A stretch of DNA of 39,502 bases from Streptosporangiaceae bacterium (GCA_019245115.1 JAFARZ010000366.1:1-39502), one strand, 5' to 3'. Counted from the first letter of the stretch, positions 24,629-33,168 are shown. Notes: a model not told the origin generated them from the letters alone. Made by a program: numbers and translations.

Positions 24629-24888
24629 GGCCGCTCCGCGGGATTCTGCTTATCTGACTGTAACTCCGCCCGCGTATCGTTCGCATCACGACACTGGCGC
24701 GTACTGAACAAGTAGGCTTCAATTACATACTGTAACTGACGGGGTGCTCGGCCGGAGACCACCGGCACATGGATCTATTCAAACGGTGACAATTGCCCAT
24801 CTCGGCCCTGTTCGGGATTTCACCCGACCTACACTCATGAGGTAAGGGCCGTGTGCGGTCTGAACGAGCAGGGGCCAGGAGGTACCTG

Positions 24889-26517
24889 GTGGAACGTGGC
24901 GAGTCCGGTGCTGGCCGCGACGCGTACGGCCAAGCCAGGCGCCGCGGGAACCCGCGTAGCAGGCCGGGGACCAGCGACTATGACCGGGACGGGGATGGCG
25001 GGCGCGGGTACTTCGGGGACGGCCGCCAGCCACGCGATGAGAATTTCAATGCCTTCAGGCCGCCGCGCCGCGGCGAGCAGGACGGCGCGGACGGCGATTA
25101 CAGCCAGTTGCCACGTCGGCCACCGGAGCCGCCGCCACGTCCGTCGAGATTCCGGCCGGGCCGGGGACGGCTTCGCCAGCCGGGTGCGCGGCAGCCGAAC
25201 CGCCAGTCCGCGAACGGCGGTCCCGGCAGCGGAGTCCTCGGCGACAGCAGCCTGCTGAACGATCGACCGGGGAACAGCGAACTCAGGAACGGCGGCTACC
25301 CGCGCGACCGGTTCGCCAACGGCACGCCGCCGAGCGGCGCGTCACCGGACGGCCGACGTCCGAACGGCGGCCCACCGGGCGGTGCGCCGATGGGCGGTCG
25401 ACGTCCGAACGGCCGCCCGGTAAACGGCGGCCCCGGATACGATGGGCCGCCGGACGAGATGGCCGCCAACGGCGGCCCCTGGACAGGGTGGTCGCCAGGT
25501 GCGGGCGATGGACGTCGAGCCGACGGCCGACCGCCTGGTTTCGGCCCCCGCTATCCAGCCGGTGGTTCTCGCAACCAGCCCAGCGCCGGCCGGGTGCCCC
25601 CCGCGCCGGGCCGCCAGTACCTGGCATCGAACGGCCGCCGCGTCCCGCCACGCGCCGACCGCCTGTTCCGCACCCCCACTCCGCCGAATGCCTACCAGCC
25701 GCCGCCAGGCCGCGGCGCACCAGGCTCCGGAGCACCTGGAACCGGCATGCCCCAGACCGGCGTACCTGGGCCTGGAATGCCAGGACGTGGCGGCCCCGGA
25801 GCCGACATGCCGGGGCCGGGAGGCCCAGGCCATTTCAGCACCGCGGCCGGAGGCCCAGGCCAGTTCGGCACCGCGGCCGGATACCCGCCGGGCGGGGCCC
25901 GGCCCGGGGCGGGACATCGCCGGTCCAGCGCTCCTCCACCGCGGCCCCGATATGGAGAGCAGACACCAGCAGAGGAGCAACACGAGCCGGCGGTCAACGG
26001 GCAGGTGATCCGGCAGCGTGACAACGCCCTACCCGAACCCGACCAGATCAGCGCCTCGCAGCCGATAGCCGCGATCGCGCCGGACGGGCTCGATTCGTTT
26101 GCCCGGGATCTGCGCGCGCTGCGCGCGAAGGCGGAACTCGATCTCCCGGATATGGCCGAGAAGTCGCACTACACGATGAAGACCCTCGCTTCCGCGGCCG
26201 GAGGCCTGCGCTTGCCCACGCTGCCGGTCGCGGTCGCTTATGTGCGGGCCTGTGGCGGCGACGTGGCCGAATGGGAAGACCGCTGGCACAAGCTGGCCGA
26301 GAAGATCACCGCCGAGGCGGTCAAGAAGCAGGGCGACAGCGAGGAGCCTCCCGAGCCAGCCGAGGCGTCCGAGGCCCAATCGGCGCCAGGCCTGTCACAG
26401 CCGCCGGAACCACAGCAACCAGGCCAGCCCACCGGGCATGACGAGGTGTACGTCATCACTTCGGCCAAACCGCGTTCGGCCGACCCGCAGGGGAACGAAC
26501 ACCTCAGAAGCTGGTGA
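24889..26517 (+). CDS. Gly/Pro/Arg-rich protein with C-terminal helix-turn-helix
   Basis: A 542-residue product from GTG 24889, chosen because AGGAGG at 24877-24882 lies six bases upstream; the frame also opens earlier at 24853. Residues about 1-385 are disordered, dominated by Gly, Pro, Arg and Asn, with degenerate GRRPNG and GGPGxDGP repeats. Residues about 395-470 form an XRE-like HTH domain (SFARDLRALRAKAELDLPDM, KSHYTMKTLASAAGGLRLPT, VAVAYVRACGGDVAEWEDRW), the pattern of actinomycete proteins in which such a domain is attached to long disordered or membrane segments. The tail is Pro/Glu-rich. Two 30-bp GGPGQF units (25819-25878) are inserted in the disordered part. A DNA-binding role is inferred; targets are unknown. 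Confidence 0.75.
   Translation: MERGESGAGRDAYGQARRRGNPRSRPGTSDYDRDGDGGRGYFGDGRQPRDENFNAFRPPRRGEQDGADGDYSQLPRRPPEPPPRPSRFRPGRGRLRQPGARQPNRQSANGGPGSGVLGDSSLLNDRPGNSELRNGGYPRDRFANGTPPSGASPDGRRPNGGPPGGAPMGGRRPNGRPVNGGPGYDGPPDEMAANGGPWTGWSPGAGDGRRADGRPPGFGPRYPAGGSRNQPSAGRVPPAPGRQYLASNGRRVPPRADRLFRTPTPPNAYQPPPGRGAPGSGAPGTGMPQTGVPGPGMPGRGGPGADMPGPGGPGHFSTAAGGPGQFGTAAGYPPGGARPGAGHRRSSAPPPRPRYGEQTPAEEQHEPAVNGQVIRQRDNALPEPDQISASQPIAAIAPDGLDSFARDLRALRAKAELDLPDMAEKSHYTMKTLASAAGGLRLPTLPVAVAYVRACGGDVAEWEDRWHKLAEKITAEAVKKQGDSEEPPEPAEASEAQSAPGLSQPPEPQQPGQPTGHDEVYVITSAKPRSADPQGNEHLRSW
25819..25878 (+). repeat. Two 30-bp GGPGQF units in the HTH protein
   Basis: Two tandem 30-bp units encode GGPGHFSTAA and GGPGQFGTAA. 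They are nearly identical at DNA level to the reverse complement of the units in lacI at 16030-16179. Confidence 0.85.
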
Positions 26518-26634
26518 AACGCGTCCGGAACGGAATGCCGCGCCGCTGAAGTACCGCATTCAGGTCAGACCGGACGGGTCCCGAGGTGGATCCGCGGCTG
26601 GCTCGCGTGCCTCCCGATTGCCAGCATTCCGGAA

Positions 26635-26905
26635 TAACGCGCGTTTGCGGCATACCGACCATGCCGTCTTCGCTGAGAATGCCGCGTCGGCCTGGGGGAA
26701 CTTACGCATATCACCCCATATCAAACACGCGACCCAGCCACCTTGCGGAAATTAGGAGCCCTGCGGAATAAAGGGCGCCGGAAACCGGCCCCTTTATTCC
26801 GCGAGGCTCTCTTCTTCCACGTCGTCCATCGCAACCGCCTCCACGAAACGGCCATATCCCAGCAAACCCGACGGCCACTCATGACACGCCGAGATTTGAA
26901 AGCGT
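26635..26905 (+). repeat. Dispersed palindromic repeat, copy C
   Basis: Same orientation as copy A, inverted relative to copy B. It contains a very strong hairpin at 26763-26802, with arms GCGGAATAAAGGG and CCCTTTATTCCGC around GCCGGAAACCGGC. The left flank has GAATGCCGCG near 26677, and the conserved tail has CATATCCCAGCAAACCCG at about 26854. The flanks match B and A respectively. No credible gene lies in 26518-27172. Confidence 0.75.
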
Positions 26906-27012
26906 TACAACCGGAGGGAAACCGCCCGCGACCATCGCTGCCATTGCCGAAATGCTGAAATATCCGACATGGGAGGGCGGGGTGGCGAGGAAGACCGCGG
27001 GAGACGCGACGC

Positions 27013-27040
27013 GGTGGGGTGGGGTGGGGTGGGGTGGGGC
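27013..27040 (+). repeat. G-tract (GGGGT)n, possible G-quadruplex
   Basis: Five runs of at least four guanines separated by single thymines on the plus strand, upstream of the original PHP gene start. A hairpin CGGGGGA/TCCCCCG lies at 27115-27131. Confidence 0.7.
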
Positions 27041-27172
27041 TTCGGGTTGGCGCGTACCCGGGTCTGGAGGGCTGGTAGCGGGCGTTCCGGGAGGTACTGG
27101 CACAATGCTGTGCACGGGGGACAATCCCCCGCACGCCCGCGCGGATTGGATCATGGATTGGATCACAGCCTG

Positions 27173-27225
27173 GTGCTGCCTGCCGACCACCATGTCCAGA
27201 CCTAGGTAACTATACCAAGACAGAC
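27173..27225 (+). other. attL: left junction of the 9.1-kb element, with stranded host N-terminal codons
   Basis: GTG at 27173 starts a short frame VLPADHHVQT followed by a stop. The first eight residues look like the expected N-terminus of the PHP phosphatase whose body starts at 36291. The similarity stops after GTCCA (27194-27198), and the same five bases recur at the right junction (36303-36307). Sequence right of GTCCA belongs to the element and leads to the integrase. Confidence 0.7.
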
Positions 27226-27275
27226 TATCCTAGTGCTTAGACCTGGGAAAACGTCTGAGGCTAGGGCGGGACATC

Positions 27276-29006
27276 ATGCGACTACTCGGCATCGTGCGAC
27301 TGAGCGACTTCCGCGAGACATCGGTATCGCCGGACCAGCAGAAGGCGATCATGAACGAGTACGCCGACTCGCACGGTCATACCGTCACCTTTGTCGAGGA
27401 CCCCGACGTGTCCGGCGACTATGGGCCGTTCCACCCCAAGCGCTCAACAGGTCCCTGGCTCACGGACAGGCAGGACGAATACGACGGCATCATATGCAGG
27501 GCAATCAATCGTGTAGCACGCAACGCTGAACAGATGCTCAGGCTTATCCGATGGGCAGAGAACAGGGATAAGGTTCTCATCTCGATCAAGGATGGAATCG
27601 ACACAACCACCGAAGCGGGTAAGACCATGGCTAAGTTCATGGCTGTAGTCGCAGAGATGGAACTAGACCAGATCAAGTCCCGCGCCAAAGACGGACACAT
27701 TTATCTAACCCAGGTAGCTAAACGCTGGCGAGGCATGGGAATTCCATTCGGTTACCGTCCCTACTGCATTGTCTGCTCGGAGAACTATGAGGCGTGCGCT
27801 TGTCATACTTCCGTTAAGAAGGGATACAAGCTAGAACCTGACCCCACCTATGCTCCGATCCTCGTTGAAATGGTAGACAGATACATCGCCAAGCAATCCC
27901 TAGGTCAGATCGTCCGATGGCTCAATGGGTCGGGGATTCCTACCTCAGCGGACATTCAGCGAATGAGATTCGGCAAGCCTGCCAAAGGTTCCAGATGGGC
28001 GTTTCAGTCTGTCCGAAACATCCTCTCATCTCATGCGATGCTTGGGGCGATGGAAGTAACGGAAGTCCTGGAGCGAGATGACGAGACGGGACGGCCGGTC
28101 AAACGGAGTGCCCGTAATCCGCTGCGAGACGAGAACGGAGACTTGATCACTAGGGCCAAACCCATTGTCAGCTACGAAAAATGGGCGCAAGTACAGGCAC
28201 GCCTCAGCCAGGAACCGCAGCTAGGCAAACCGCACGTCAAAGCATCTCCCCTGCTGCGCGTCGCCTACTGCGGCATTTCCGACCACCCCATGTACATCAC
28301 GACGGCCCATGACCGCAATGGAAACAGGGCATTCCGTTATTACCTGTGTCGGAAGGCAAACCACAGAGGTAACGATAATGACTGCCCTTCAAGAACATTC
28401 AATGCTGCCTGGCTAGAGCAAGTCATAACCGAGACTGTGCTTAATGTTGCCGGGACTTGGTCGCACATGATTCGCCATGTTAAGCCGGCCGAGGAATACT
28501 CCGCGCCACTTGACCAGGCGAAGAAAGCGAAAGACAACCTGTGGGAACTGGCGGAATCCGGCATGTTTAAGGATAAGGCCGACCAGTTCAGGCAGCGTCT
28601 GGACATCCTGGAAGCGCGCATAGCAGAACTGAAAGACAAGCCGTCGAAGCCAGCAGAAACAAAGTGGGAGCCAACCAACACGACGGTGCGCGAATACTGG
28701 GAATCCCTTGCACCAGATGACCGATGGGATTACCTCCGCTACATGCGCGTCAAGGCCAAGGTCTCACGAAACACGTCCGAAAGCACGCAGGAGAACGAAG
28801 CGGATGAATGTGAAGGTATCAAGAGGCTTTCGGCCGAAACTGCGGAGCTGTGCAAGACCATACCGCCGATTACAGCCGAGATGCTAGAGCGCAGCTATGA
28901 GCACCGCTGGCAGACCGTAACACGCCAGTACGGTGAGATCACCTTGGTAATCGATCTGGGCGACATGGCGAAGCTGCGAGAATTAGCCACCAAGTACCCG
29001 GGATAA
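27276..29006 (+). CDS. Large serine integrase
   Basis: A 576-residue site-specific recombinase. The N-terminal catalytic domain has the nucleophile Ser10 in GIVRLSDF, and FMAVVAEMELDQIKSRAKDG leads into the long helix. The recombinase domain (about 165-290) includes GIPFGYRP, LGQIVRWLNGSGIPT and WAFQSVRNILSSHAMLGA. The zinc-ribbon-like segment has Cys in RVAYCG, YYLCRK and NDCPS. A coiled coil (about 405-445) and a C-terminal region complete it. These enzymes integrate phages and plasmids by attP x attB recombination without host factors. It lies about 80 bp inside the left junction, as expected. Codon use is less GC-rich than in host genes. The ATG at 27276 follows GGGCGGGA. Confidence 0.93.
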   Translation: MRLLGIVRLSDFRETSVSPDQQKAIMNEYADSHGHTVTFVEDPDVSGDYGPFHPKRSTGPWLTDRQDEYDGIICRAINRVARNAEQMLRLIRWAENRDKVLISIKDGIDTTTEAGKTMAKFMAVVAEMELDQIKSRAKDGHIYLTQVAKRWRGMGIPFGYRPYCIVCSENYEACACHTSVKKGYKLEPDPTYAPILVEMVDRYIAKQSLGQIVRWLNGSGIPTSADIQRMRFGKPAKGSRWAFQSVRNILSSHAMLGAMEVTEVLERDDETGRPVKRSARNPLRDENGDLITRAKPIVSYEKWAQVQARLSQEPQLGKPHVKASPLLRVAYCGISDHPMYITTAHDRNGNRAFRYYLCRKANHRGNDNDCPSRTFNAAWLEQVITETVLNVAGTWSHMIRHVKPAEEYSAPLDQAKKAKDNLWELAESGMFKDKADQFRQRLDILEARIAELKDKPSKPAETKWEPTNTTVREYWESLAPDDRWDYLRYMRVKAKVSRNTSESTQENEADECEGIKRLSAETAELCKTIPPITAEMLERSYEHRWQTVTRQYGEITLVIDLGDMAKLRELATKYPG

Positions 29007-29056
29007 GAGTCGTTCCCGCAGCATTGGCACGGTGTGTGTGATCGTGTTCACGGCCA

Positions 29057-29413
29057 TTACCTGTACTCACCTGCGTCCGCGAGTATCGGCGCGGCCTGAT
29101 TCGTGCCGGCGCTGCGCGCGTTGCTGCTCGCCATGAGCCAGCGCTGACCGGCGAAAATGCCGGTACGCTCGTCAGCCGGCGATAACCCTAGGCTCAGCGC
29201 TGAGTGCTGATTTTCGGTGAGCTGGCCGACACCCTGCTGAACGTAGTGATGGTTCAGCGAGTCGTTGTAACGCTGCTGGGATTCAGCCAGAGATCCAGGA
29301 TGGCTAGCCAGAACGCCGGCACCGAACGATGCCGATCGGCTTTCCTGCTGGCGAGATCCTAAGTTGCGTGACAGTTCCTGGTCACTGGCATCGGAGCCGA
29401 TTACATCGCTCAT
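29057..29413 (-). CDS. Hypothetical protein of the mobile element
   Basis: A 118-residue product from the ATG at 29413 (MSDVIGSDASDQELSRN). It is hydrophilic and rich in Ser, Gln, Asn and Ala, with no membrane segment and no motif I recognise; phrases such as SLAESQQRYNDSLNHHYVQQ suggest helical content. It is convergent with the integrase and lies downstream of the resolvase terminator on the minus strand, so it would need its own promoter. It could be an accessory protein of the element; no function is assigned. Confidence 0.5.
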   Translation of the reverse strand: MSDVIGSDASDQELSRNLGSRQQESRSASFGAGVLASHPGSLAESQQRYNDSLNHHYVQQGVGQLTENQHSALSLGLSPADERTGIFAGQRWLMASSNARSAGTNQAAPILADAGEYR

Positions 29414-29570
29414 ACATCCAGGATAGTCCGTTAGCCTACGGTTTCTTCTGAGAGTCCGGCCACTGCTTCCGGTCAGCGTGCTAGTCACGCTCGGCCGCTC
29501 TGGCGGAGTCCCGTGATTACACAAAGTGACTGAAGGGTGGTGGGGTCGAAATTGGTACCGGAAATGCAAA

Positions 29571-29593
29571 ACCCCCGCCGAATTGACGGGGGT
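29571..29593 (-). terminator. Rho-independent terminator of the resolvase gene
   Basis: ACCCCCG/CGGGGGT stem, followed on the minus strand by TTTT, 22 bp after the resolvase stop. Confidence 0.85.
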
Positions 29594-29614
29594 CTGCTCG
29601 CAGCAGCAGCGAGG

Positions 29615-30190
29615 TTAGCTCGCGCGCAAGTAGTCATAGACGGTGGTGCGGTGCACCCCTACGACGTCGGCAATCTCCTGCACCGTATGCGCCCGCTTGC
29701 CGTCCGCTCCCTTCGCGTCATACATCTTGCGCACTGTGGCCTGCTGAGTGGCGGAAAGCTTCGGCTTGCGCCCGCCATTCCGGCCGCGTGCACGAGCAGC
29801 GGCTAGACCCTCGTTGGTCCCCTCCACGATCAATTCACGCTGAAATTGATCGATCGCAGCAAGGATGTGGAACACCAGACGGCCCTGCGGACAGGTCGTG
29901 TCGATCTGCTGCTTGAGCACCACCAGGCCGATACCGCGCTTTTGCAGCTCATCAGCCAGGCTGATCATGTGCTTGAGCGAGCGCATCGCGCGGGACATGC
30001 GCGTGATCACCAGCACGTCCCCGTCGCGCATGTACGCGAGTGCCTTATCCAGCTCTGGGCGCGCGGCGTTCTTTCCGCTCACCCCGTGATCCACGAACAG
30101 CTTGTCCACGCCGTAGGCGTTCAGCTCATCAATCTGCGAGTCATCGTTCTGCCCGCGCGTGCTGACCCTCGCGTATCCGATCTTCGCCAT
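29615..30190 (-). CDS. Small serine recombinase (resolvase/invertase family)
   Basis: A 191-residue resolvase from the ATG at 30190 (MAKIGYARVSTRGQND). Catalytic Ser10 is in ARVST, with GKNAARPELDKAL, DVLVITRMSRAMRSLKHM and the long E-helix region QFQRELIVEGTNEGL. The C-terminal HTH_7-like DNA-binding domain carries GRKPKLSATQQATVRKMY and TVQEIADVVGVHRTTVYDYL. Small enzymes of this type resolve plasmid or transposon dimers or invert DNA. Here it would complement the large integrase, for instance by resolving multimers of an excised circle. A repeat cluster 42 bp upstream (30232-30293) is a candidate site for it. Confidence 0.9.
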   Translation of the reverse strand: MAKIGYARVSTRGQNDDSQIDELNAYGVDKLFVDHGVSGKNAARPELDKALAYMRDGDVLVITRMSRAMRSLKHMISLADELQKRGIGLVVLKQQIDTTCPQGRLVFHILAAIDQFQRELIVEGTNEGLAAARARGRNGGRKPKLSATQQATVRKMYDAKGADGKRAHTVQEIADVVGVHRTTVYDYLRAS

Positions 30191-30231
30191 TGCCCGCTTC
30201 CCCTCCATTGCCCGCCTGGATACCTCCAAGT

Positions 30232-30293
30232 GTAGGGTAAACGGTGTCGGAAATCCATAGGACTACAAAGATTTCCCTACGTGATTTCCCTAC
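30232..30293. promoter_or_regulatory. Candidate resolvase (res-like) site
   Basis: GTAGGGTAAA at 30232-30241 and two copies of its near reverse complement ATTTCCCTAC (30271-30280 and 30284-30293) cluster just upstream of the resolvase gene, where res subsites usually lie. The arrangement could equally be the resolvase's own operator. The rest of 30294-30407 shows no gene. Confidence 0.45.
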
Positions 30294-30407
30294 AGAGCGA
30301 CCTGCGGCAATGCGAGCGCTCGCGCTTGTCTGCTGGGTGTCGGGCGAACGATCGTTTGGGCAACACGAACACAATCGCCGTAGGGGTAACGCTCCATCAT
30401 CGGGGGT

Positions 30408-30680
30408 TCATAGCGGACGGGGTAGTTCCTGCTCGTCCTCGCACGAAGGGCAGAAAACGCGCGCGTGCGTGAGCCACGCCACGAGCCAGAATAGCGTCTC
30501 ATCTGTCCCTAGCGCGATGTCATCCTCATCTATGAAAAACGCCAGCGGCCTACGGCCATCGGCTTTGATCATGACGTAGAGACTGCGCTGATCGTTTCCG
30601 CCGCTGCCTGTCCACGGCGCGACAGTCAGTTTGACACGCCGGCCATCCTCGCCGGTCACGCGCAGGTCCGTTATGGGCAT
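30408..30680 (-). CDS. Hypothetical protein of the mobile element
   Basis: A 90-residue product from the ATG at 30680 (MPITDLRVTGEDGRRV); the frame extends to GTG 30698 or TTG 30734. It looks like a small folded beta-rich protein (RRVKLTVAPWT, RSLYVMIKADGRRPLAFFID, LFWLVAWLTHARVF) ending in a CPSCEDEQE Cys pair. No family recognised. It lies upstream of the resolvase gene on the same strand. Confidence 0.5.
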   Translation of the reverse strand: MPITDLRVTGEDGRRVKLTVAPWTGSGGNDQRSLYVMIKADGRRPLAFFIDEDDIALGTDETLFWLVAWLTHARVFCPSCEDEQELPRPL

Positions 30681-30907
30681 AGGCCGTGTGCTGCTCACGT
30701 CGGCAAGGTATCGGGACGGGTGAGCGTGCGTCAAGGGCGGATTTCTCCTGATTAAACAGGATTTTCGAGCATACGGACAGAGAATTCATAGCGGATTTAA
30801 CGATATTTAACCGGGATAAACCGGACATGCACGCTACTTTCCGAGCCGGGTACGCGCTCGCTGGCACGAGTGTCCAGGACAGCGGACTTATTGCGGATGC
30901 ACGGTAC

Positions 30908-31045
30908 TTACCGCCGAGATGCCAGGATGACCGGGAAGCATGCCATGCAGGACCAGCCGTAGGTGAGAATAAAACGCGCGGCTGGTAACGGTATTTCAGC
31001 GTGACATGCGGTGCATTTCTTTGTCTCTGACGTTATTCCGAACAT
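30908..31045 (-). CDS. Small zinc-ribbon-like protein
   Basis: A 45-residue product from the ATG at 31045, or 62 from the ATG at 31096; no ribosome site decides. Two Cys pairs, CTACH and CMACF, about 20 residues apart around a hydrophobic segment (FILTYGWS), suggest a small zinc-binding ribbon. Proteins of this kind are frequent in actinomycete plasmids and phages; function unknown. The AT-rich stretch 30735-30907 upstream of the next minus gene has no gene. Confidence 0.45.
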   Translation of the reverse strand: MFGITSETKKCTACHAEIPLPAARFILTYGWSCMACFPVILASRR

Positions 31046-31135
31046 ACTGGGGAGGATACCGCTCCGGGCGGCCGGATTTCTGAGGGATGGACCCATGCCA
31101 TCGTCTACGGATGTGTAGAAGTTACTCAGTGCATC

Positions 31136-31561
31136 TCAGCGCCGACGATTCCGGCGAGTCCTCCACCATGGCGGTTCATACGGATGGCAGGTGATACAGC
31201 GGCAATCCGGGCGGCACTCGAAACTAACCTCGTTGACGAACGGGGCAGCTTCCGCTGATCGCGGACGATTCCGGGGCATCATGGCCTGTTCTCTGGTCAC
31301 GTCCCTGCCGATAGGCCGGGAGCTGGCGACGATACTTACGACGGCATCACTCAGGCTTAGTATGTCGTCTATCTCGGGCACGGGCGGTTGCTCGGGACGC
31401 TGGCGGAATCTGCCGCTGGAATCGCGCCAGAATCGCCGTGAAGACGCTGAAACGGTGCCGGGCATGTCGTCACCAGGGGGCTGGGCAGGATGCCGGAAAA
31501 TTCCGCTGAGGACTTCCAGCACCCTTTGCCGGGCAGTCTCCTGACCGCTGTCATCAGTCAT
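31136..31561 (-). CDS. Hypothetical protein of the mobile element, Arg-rich
   Basis: A 141-residue product from the ATG at 31561, with GGTGAG just upstream. It is rich in Arg, Pro and Ser, includes an IDDILSLSDAVVSIVASSRP segment, and ends in a Cys/His cluster (CRPDCRCITCH) plus a basic tail, so metal or nucleic-acid binding is possible. No family recognised. The start lies immediately beside the iteron-like array. Confidence 0.5.
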   Translation of the reverse strand: MTDDSGQETARQRVLEVLSGIFRHPAQPPGDDMPGTVSASSRRFWRDSSGRFRQRPEQPPVPEIDDILSLSDAVVSIVASSRPIGRDVTREQAMMPRNRPRSAEAAPFVNEVSFECRPDCRCITCHPYEPPWWRTRRNRRR

Positions 31562-31586
31562 ATCTCACCGTCTTGCACAGCGTGCA

Positions 31587-31680
31587 GACAGGTGTGCGTG
31601 CGTGCATCCTATAGGGATGCACACGCACACACAGGTGTGCGAGTCTCACGCATAGGTGTGCGCACACTAGCACAGGTGTA
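31587..31680. other. Iteron-like array, candidate replication origin
   Basis: Copies of ACAGGTGTGCG-type sequence start at 31589, 31631, 31652 (ATAGGTGTGCG) and 31672 (ACAGGTGTA), with a degenerate copy at 31611 (ATAGGGATGC). Successive spacings are 22, 20, 21 and 20 bp, about two helical turns, so all lie on one face of the helix. The second copy sits in an inverted repeat (GTGCATCC/GGATGCAC). The array lies 20 bp beyond the Rep-candidate stop. It could alternatively be an operator array. Confidence 0.6.
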
Positions 31681-31699
31681 TTTTCCTGGCTACTGATAG

Positions 31700-33058
31700 T
31701 TATTCCACGCGGTACCACAGGTGGCCTCCGCGTCGGCGTTCTTCCCTGCGTGCCTTCCCGGCATTCTCCATCGCGTTGAGCTGGCGTGAAACCCACGTGC
31801 GCTCTGTGCCGGCCTTCCCGGCAATCTCCGCTACCGTCTGCCCCGTCTCGGGATCGAGCAGGCTCGCCATGCTCGGTTTACCCTTGCCAGCCTCCGGGCC
31901 GTCCGGTTCCGGGCATTCCTCCAGCACGCAGCTTCCGCCGGCTTCCCGCAGCCTCACCGTGATATCACGGAATGCCTCGCCATCCTTCCGCTTGGAGCAC
32001 CTCAGCGTTACGGCCTGGTGCGGGTCATCTCCCTGGATATCGATGACGGCATCCATGCCAGCGGCCAGCGCCGAGCTTCCGCGTGCCCGTTTGGTGTCGT
32101 ATCCCGAGTGATGGACAACGAGGATGGTTGTCCCGCATTCCTCGATGGCATCGCGCAGACGGTACAGACGGTCGATGACGAATCCCATATCCCGCGCCGA
32201 GTTTTCCTCCATGCCCACGGTGCAGCGCGCCAGCGTGTCTATCACCAGGAGATCAGCGTCGGTCTCCCTGATAAGTCCCGAAAGATAGGCGGTACCCGCC
32301 TCATCGATCTGGACTGGCTCTGTCACGAACGTGATTTCGTCTCCTGGCACCTTCCCGAATTCCTCTTGCCATACCCGGCCACGGTGCCCCAGTGACTTAT
32401 ATCCCTCCGCAGCTACATAGATCACGCTGCCCTGACGTGTCGGCCTGCCAAGCCATTTCCGGCCACTTGCGACACACAGACTCCAGTCGAGCGCCACGAA
32501 CGATTTCCCCTTGCCGCTGGGGCCGGACAACATGCACACGGTACCCGCATCGAGTGCACCCTCGATGAGCGATTCTGGCTCAGGGAGGACTAATAATTCA
32601 TCGAGCGTTGCCGTACGGTACTTACTCGCACGGCCGCCGCGCTGTAATTGCTCATGGGCATCACGGATGAGTCTCGCAGCCCGGTTGACGGACTCACGGT
32701 CACCCTGTTGGAAATCCGTCCGCGTCCAGATGTCTTGAATGGCTACCTGGGCAGATTGAATGATAACGCGCCGGGTTTCGTTTTCTGCCAGCTCTGTAAG
32801 CTCTGAAACCTTCAGGGGGTCCGTCGGCAGACGAAACGATACCGGGGGATGCTCGCGCTCGAACAATTCCCGTGGAGGCACGCGCCCGTGATTTTCCAGG
32901 TGACGTAGGATGAATTGCCAAGCGCGGGCCGTCTGTCCCTCGAATACTGCGGCCGACTCGTCCCGCTTCAGCCATTCCGCGCCGAATCCGGATTTGACGA
33001 ATGGTGCGGCATCGCCGTCTTTGAGAGTACGCGCGATGATTTCTTTTCCGATGTTCAT
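31700..33058 (-). CDS. AAA ATPase, RepA-like replication protein candidate
   Basis: A 452-residue protein. An N-terminal helical region (about 1-145) precedes a RecA/AAA_25-type ATPase. Walker A is GPSGKGKS (179-186), Walker B LLVID (270-274), and a VVHHSGYD segment (about 314-321) resembles the hexameric RepA helicase of plasmid RSF1010 and related phage or plasmid ATPases. The C-terminus (about 400-452) is a winged-helix-like domain (TVAEIAGKAGTERTWVSRQLNAM). ATPase plus DNA-binding tail next to iteron-like repeats suggests initiation or helicase loading for an autonomous stage of the element. The start ATG overlaps the stop of the upstream leader ORF (TAATG). Confidence 0.8.
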   Translation of the reverse strand: MNIGKEIIARTLKDGDAAPFVKSGFGAEWLKRDESAAVFEGQTARAWQFILRHLENHGRVPPRELFEREHPPVSFRLPTDPLKVSELTELAENETRRVIIQSAQVAIQDIWTRTDFQQGDRESVNRAARLIRDAHEQLQRGGRASKYRTATLDELLVLPEPESLIEGALDAGTVCMLSGPSGKGKSFVALDWSLCVASGRKWLGRPTRQGSVIYVAAEGYKSLGHRGRVWQEEFGKVPGDEITFVTEPVQIDEAGTAYLSGLIRETDADLLVIDTLARCTVGMEENSARDMGFVIDRLYRLRDAIEECGTTILVVHHSGYDTKRARGSSALAAGMDAVIDIQGDDPHQAVTLRCSKRKDGEAFRDITVRLREAGGSCVLEECPEPDGPEAGKGKPSMASLLDPETGQTVAEIAGKAGTERTWVSRQLNAMENAGKARREERRRGGHLWYRVE

Positions 33059-33168
33059 TAGCGGCCACCTAACTCAGCGCCGGTTACCTCGCGCGTAGTA
33101 ACATGCCAGGAGTTACTCGCTAACTGGGGGCAGGTTGCAATGCGGGCATGGTCTGGTAGAGTCGCCAT
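33058..33168 (-). CDS. 36-residue leader ORF coupled to the Rep candidate
   Basis: Small ORF starting MATLPDHARIATCPQL, preceded by an AGGAG ribosome site eight bases upstream. Its TAA shares one base with the ATG of the Rep-candidate gene (TAATG), so ribosomes finishing it could restart on rep. Leader peptides coupled to rep are known in copy-number control of other plasmids (for example Tap in the IncFII group); a similar role here is inference. The product has no recognisable domain. Confidence 0.65.
   Translation of the reverse strand: MATLPDHARIATCPQLASNSWHVTTREVTGAELGGR

Noticed and set aside
27173..27225. tRNA gene as the attachment site
   Set aside because: No cloverleaf or CCA end is visible at either junction; the junctions instead align with the PHP coding sequence.
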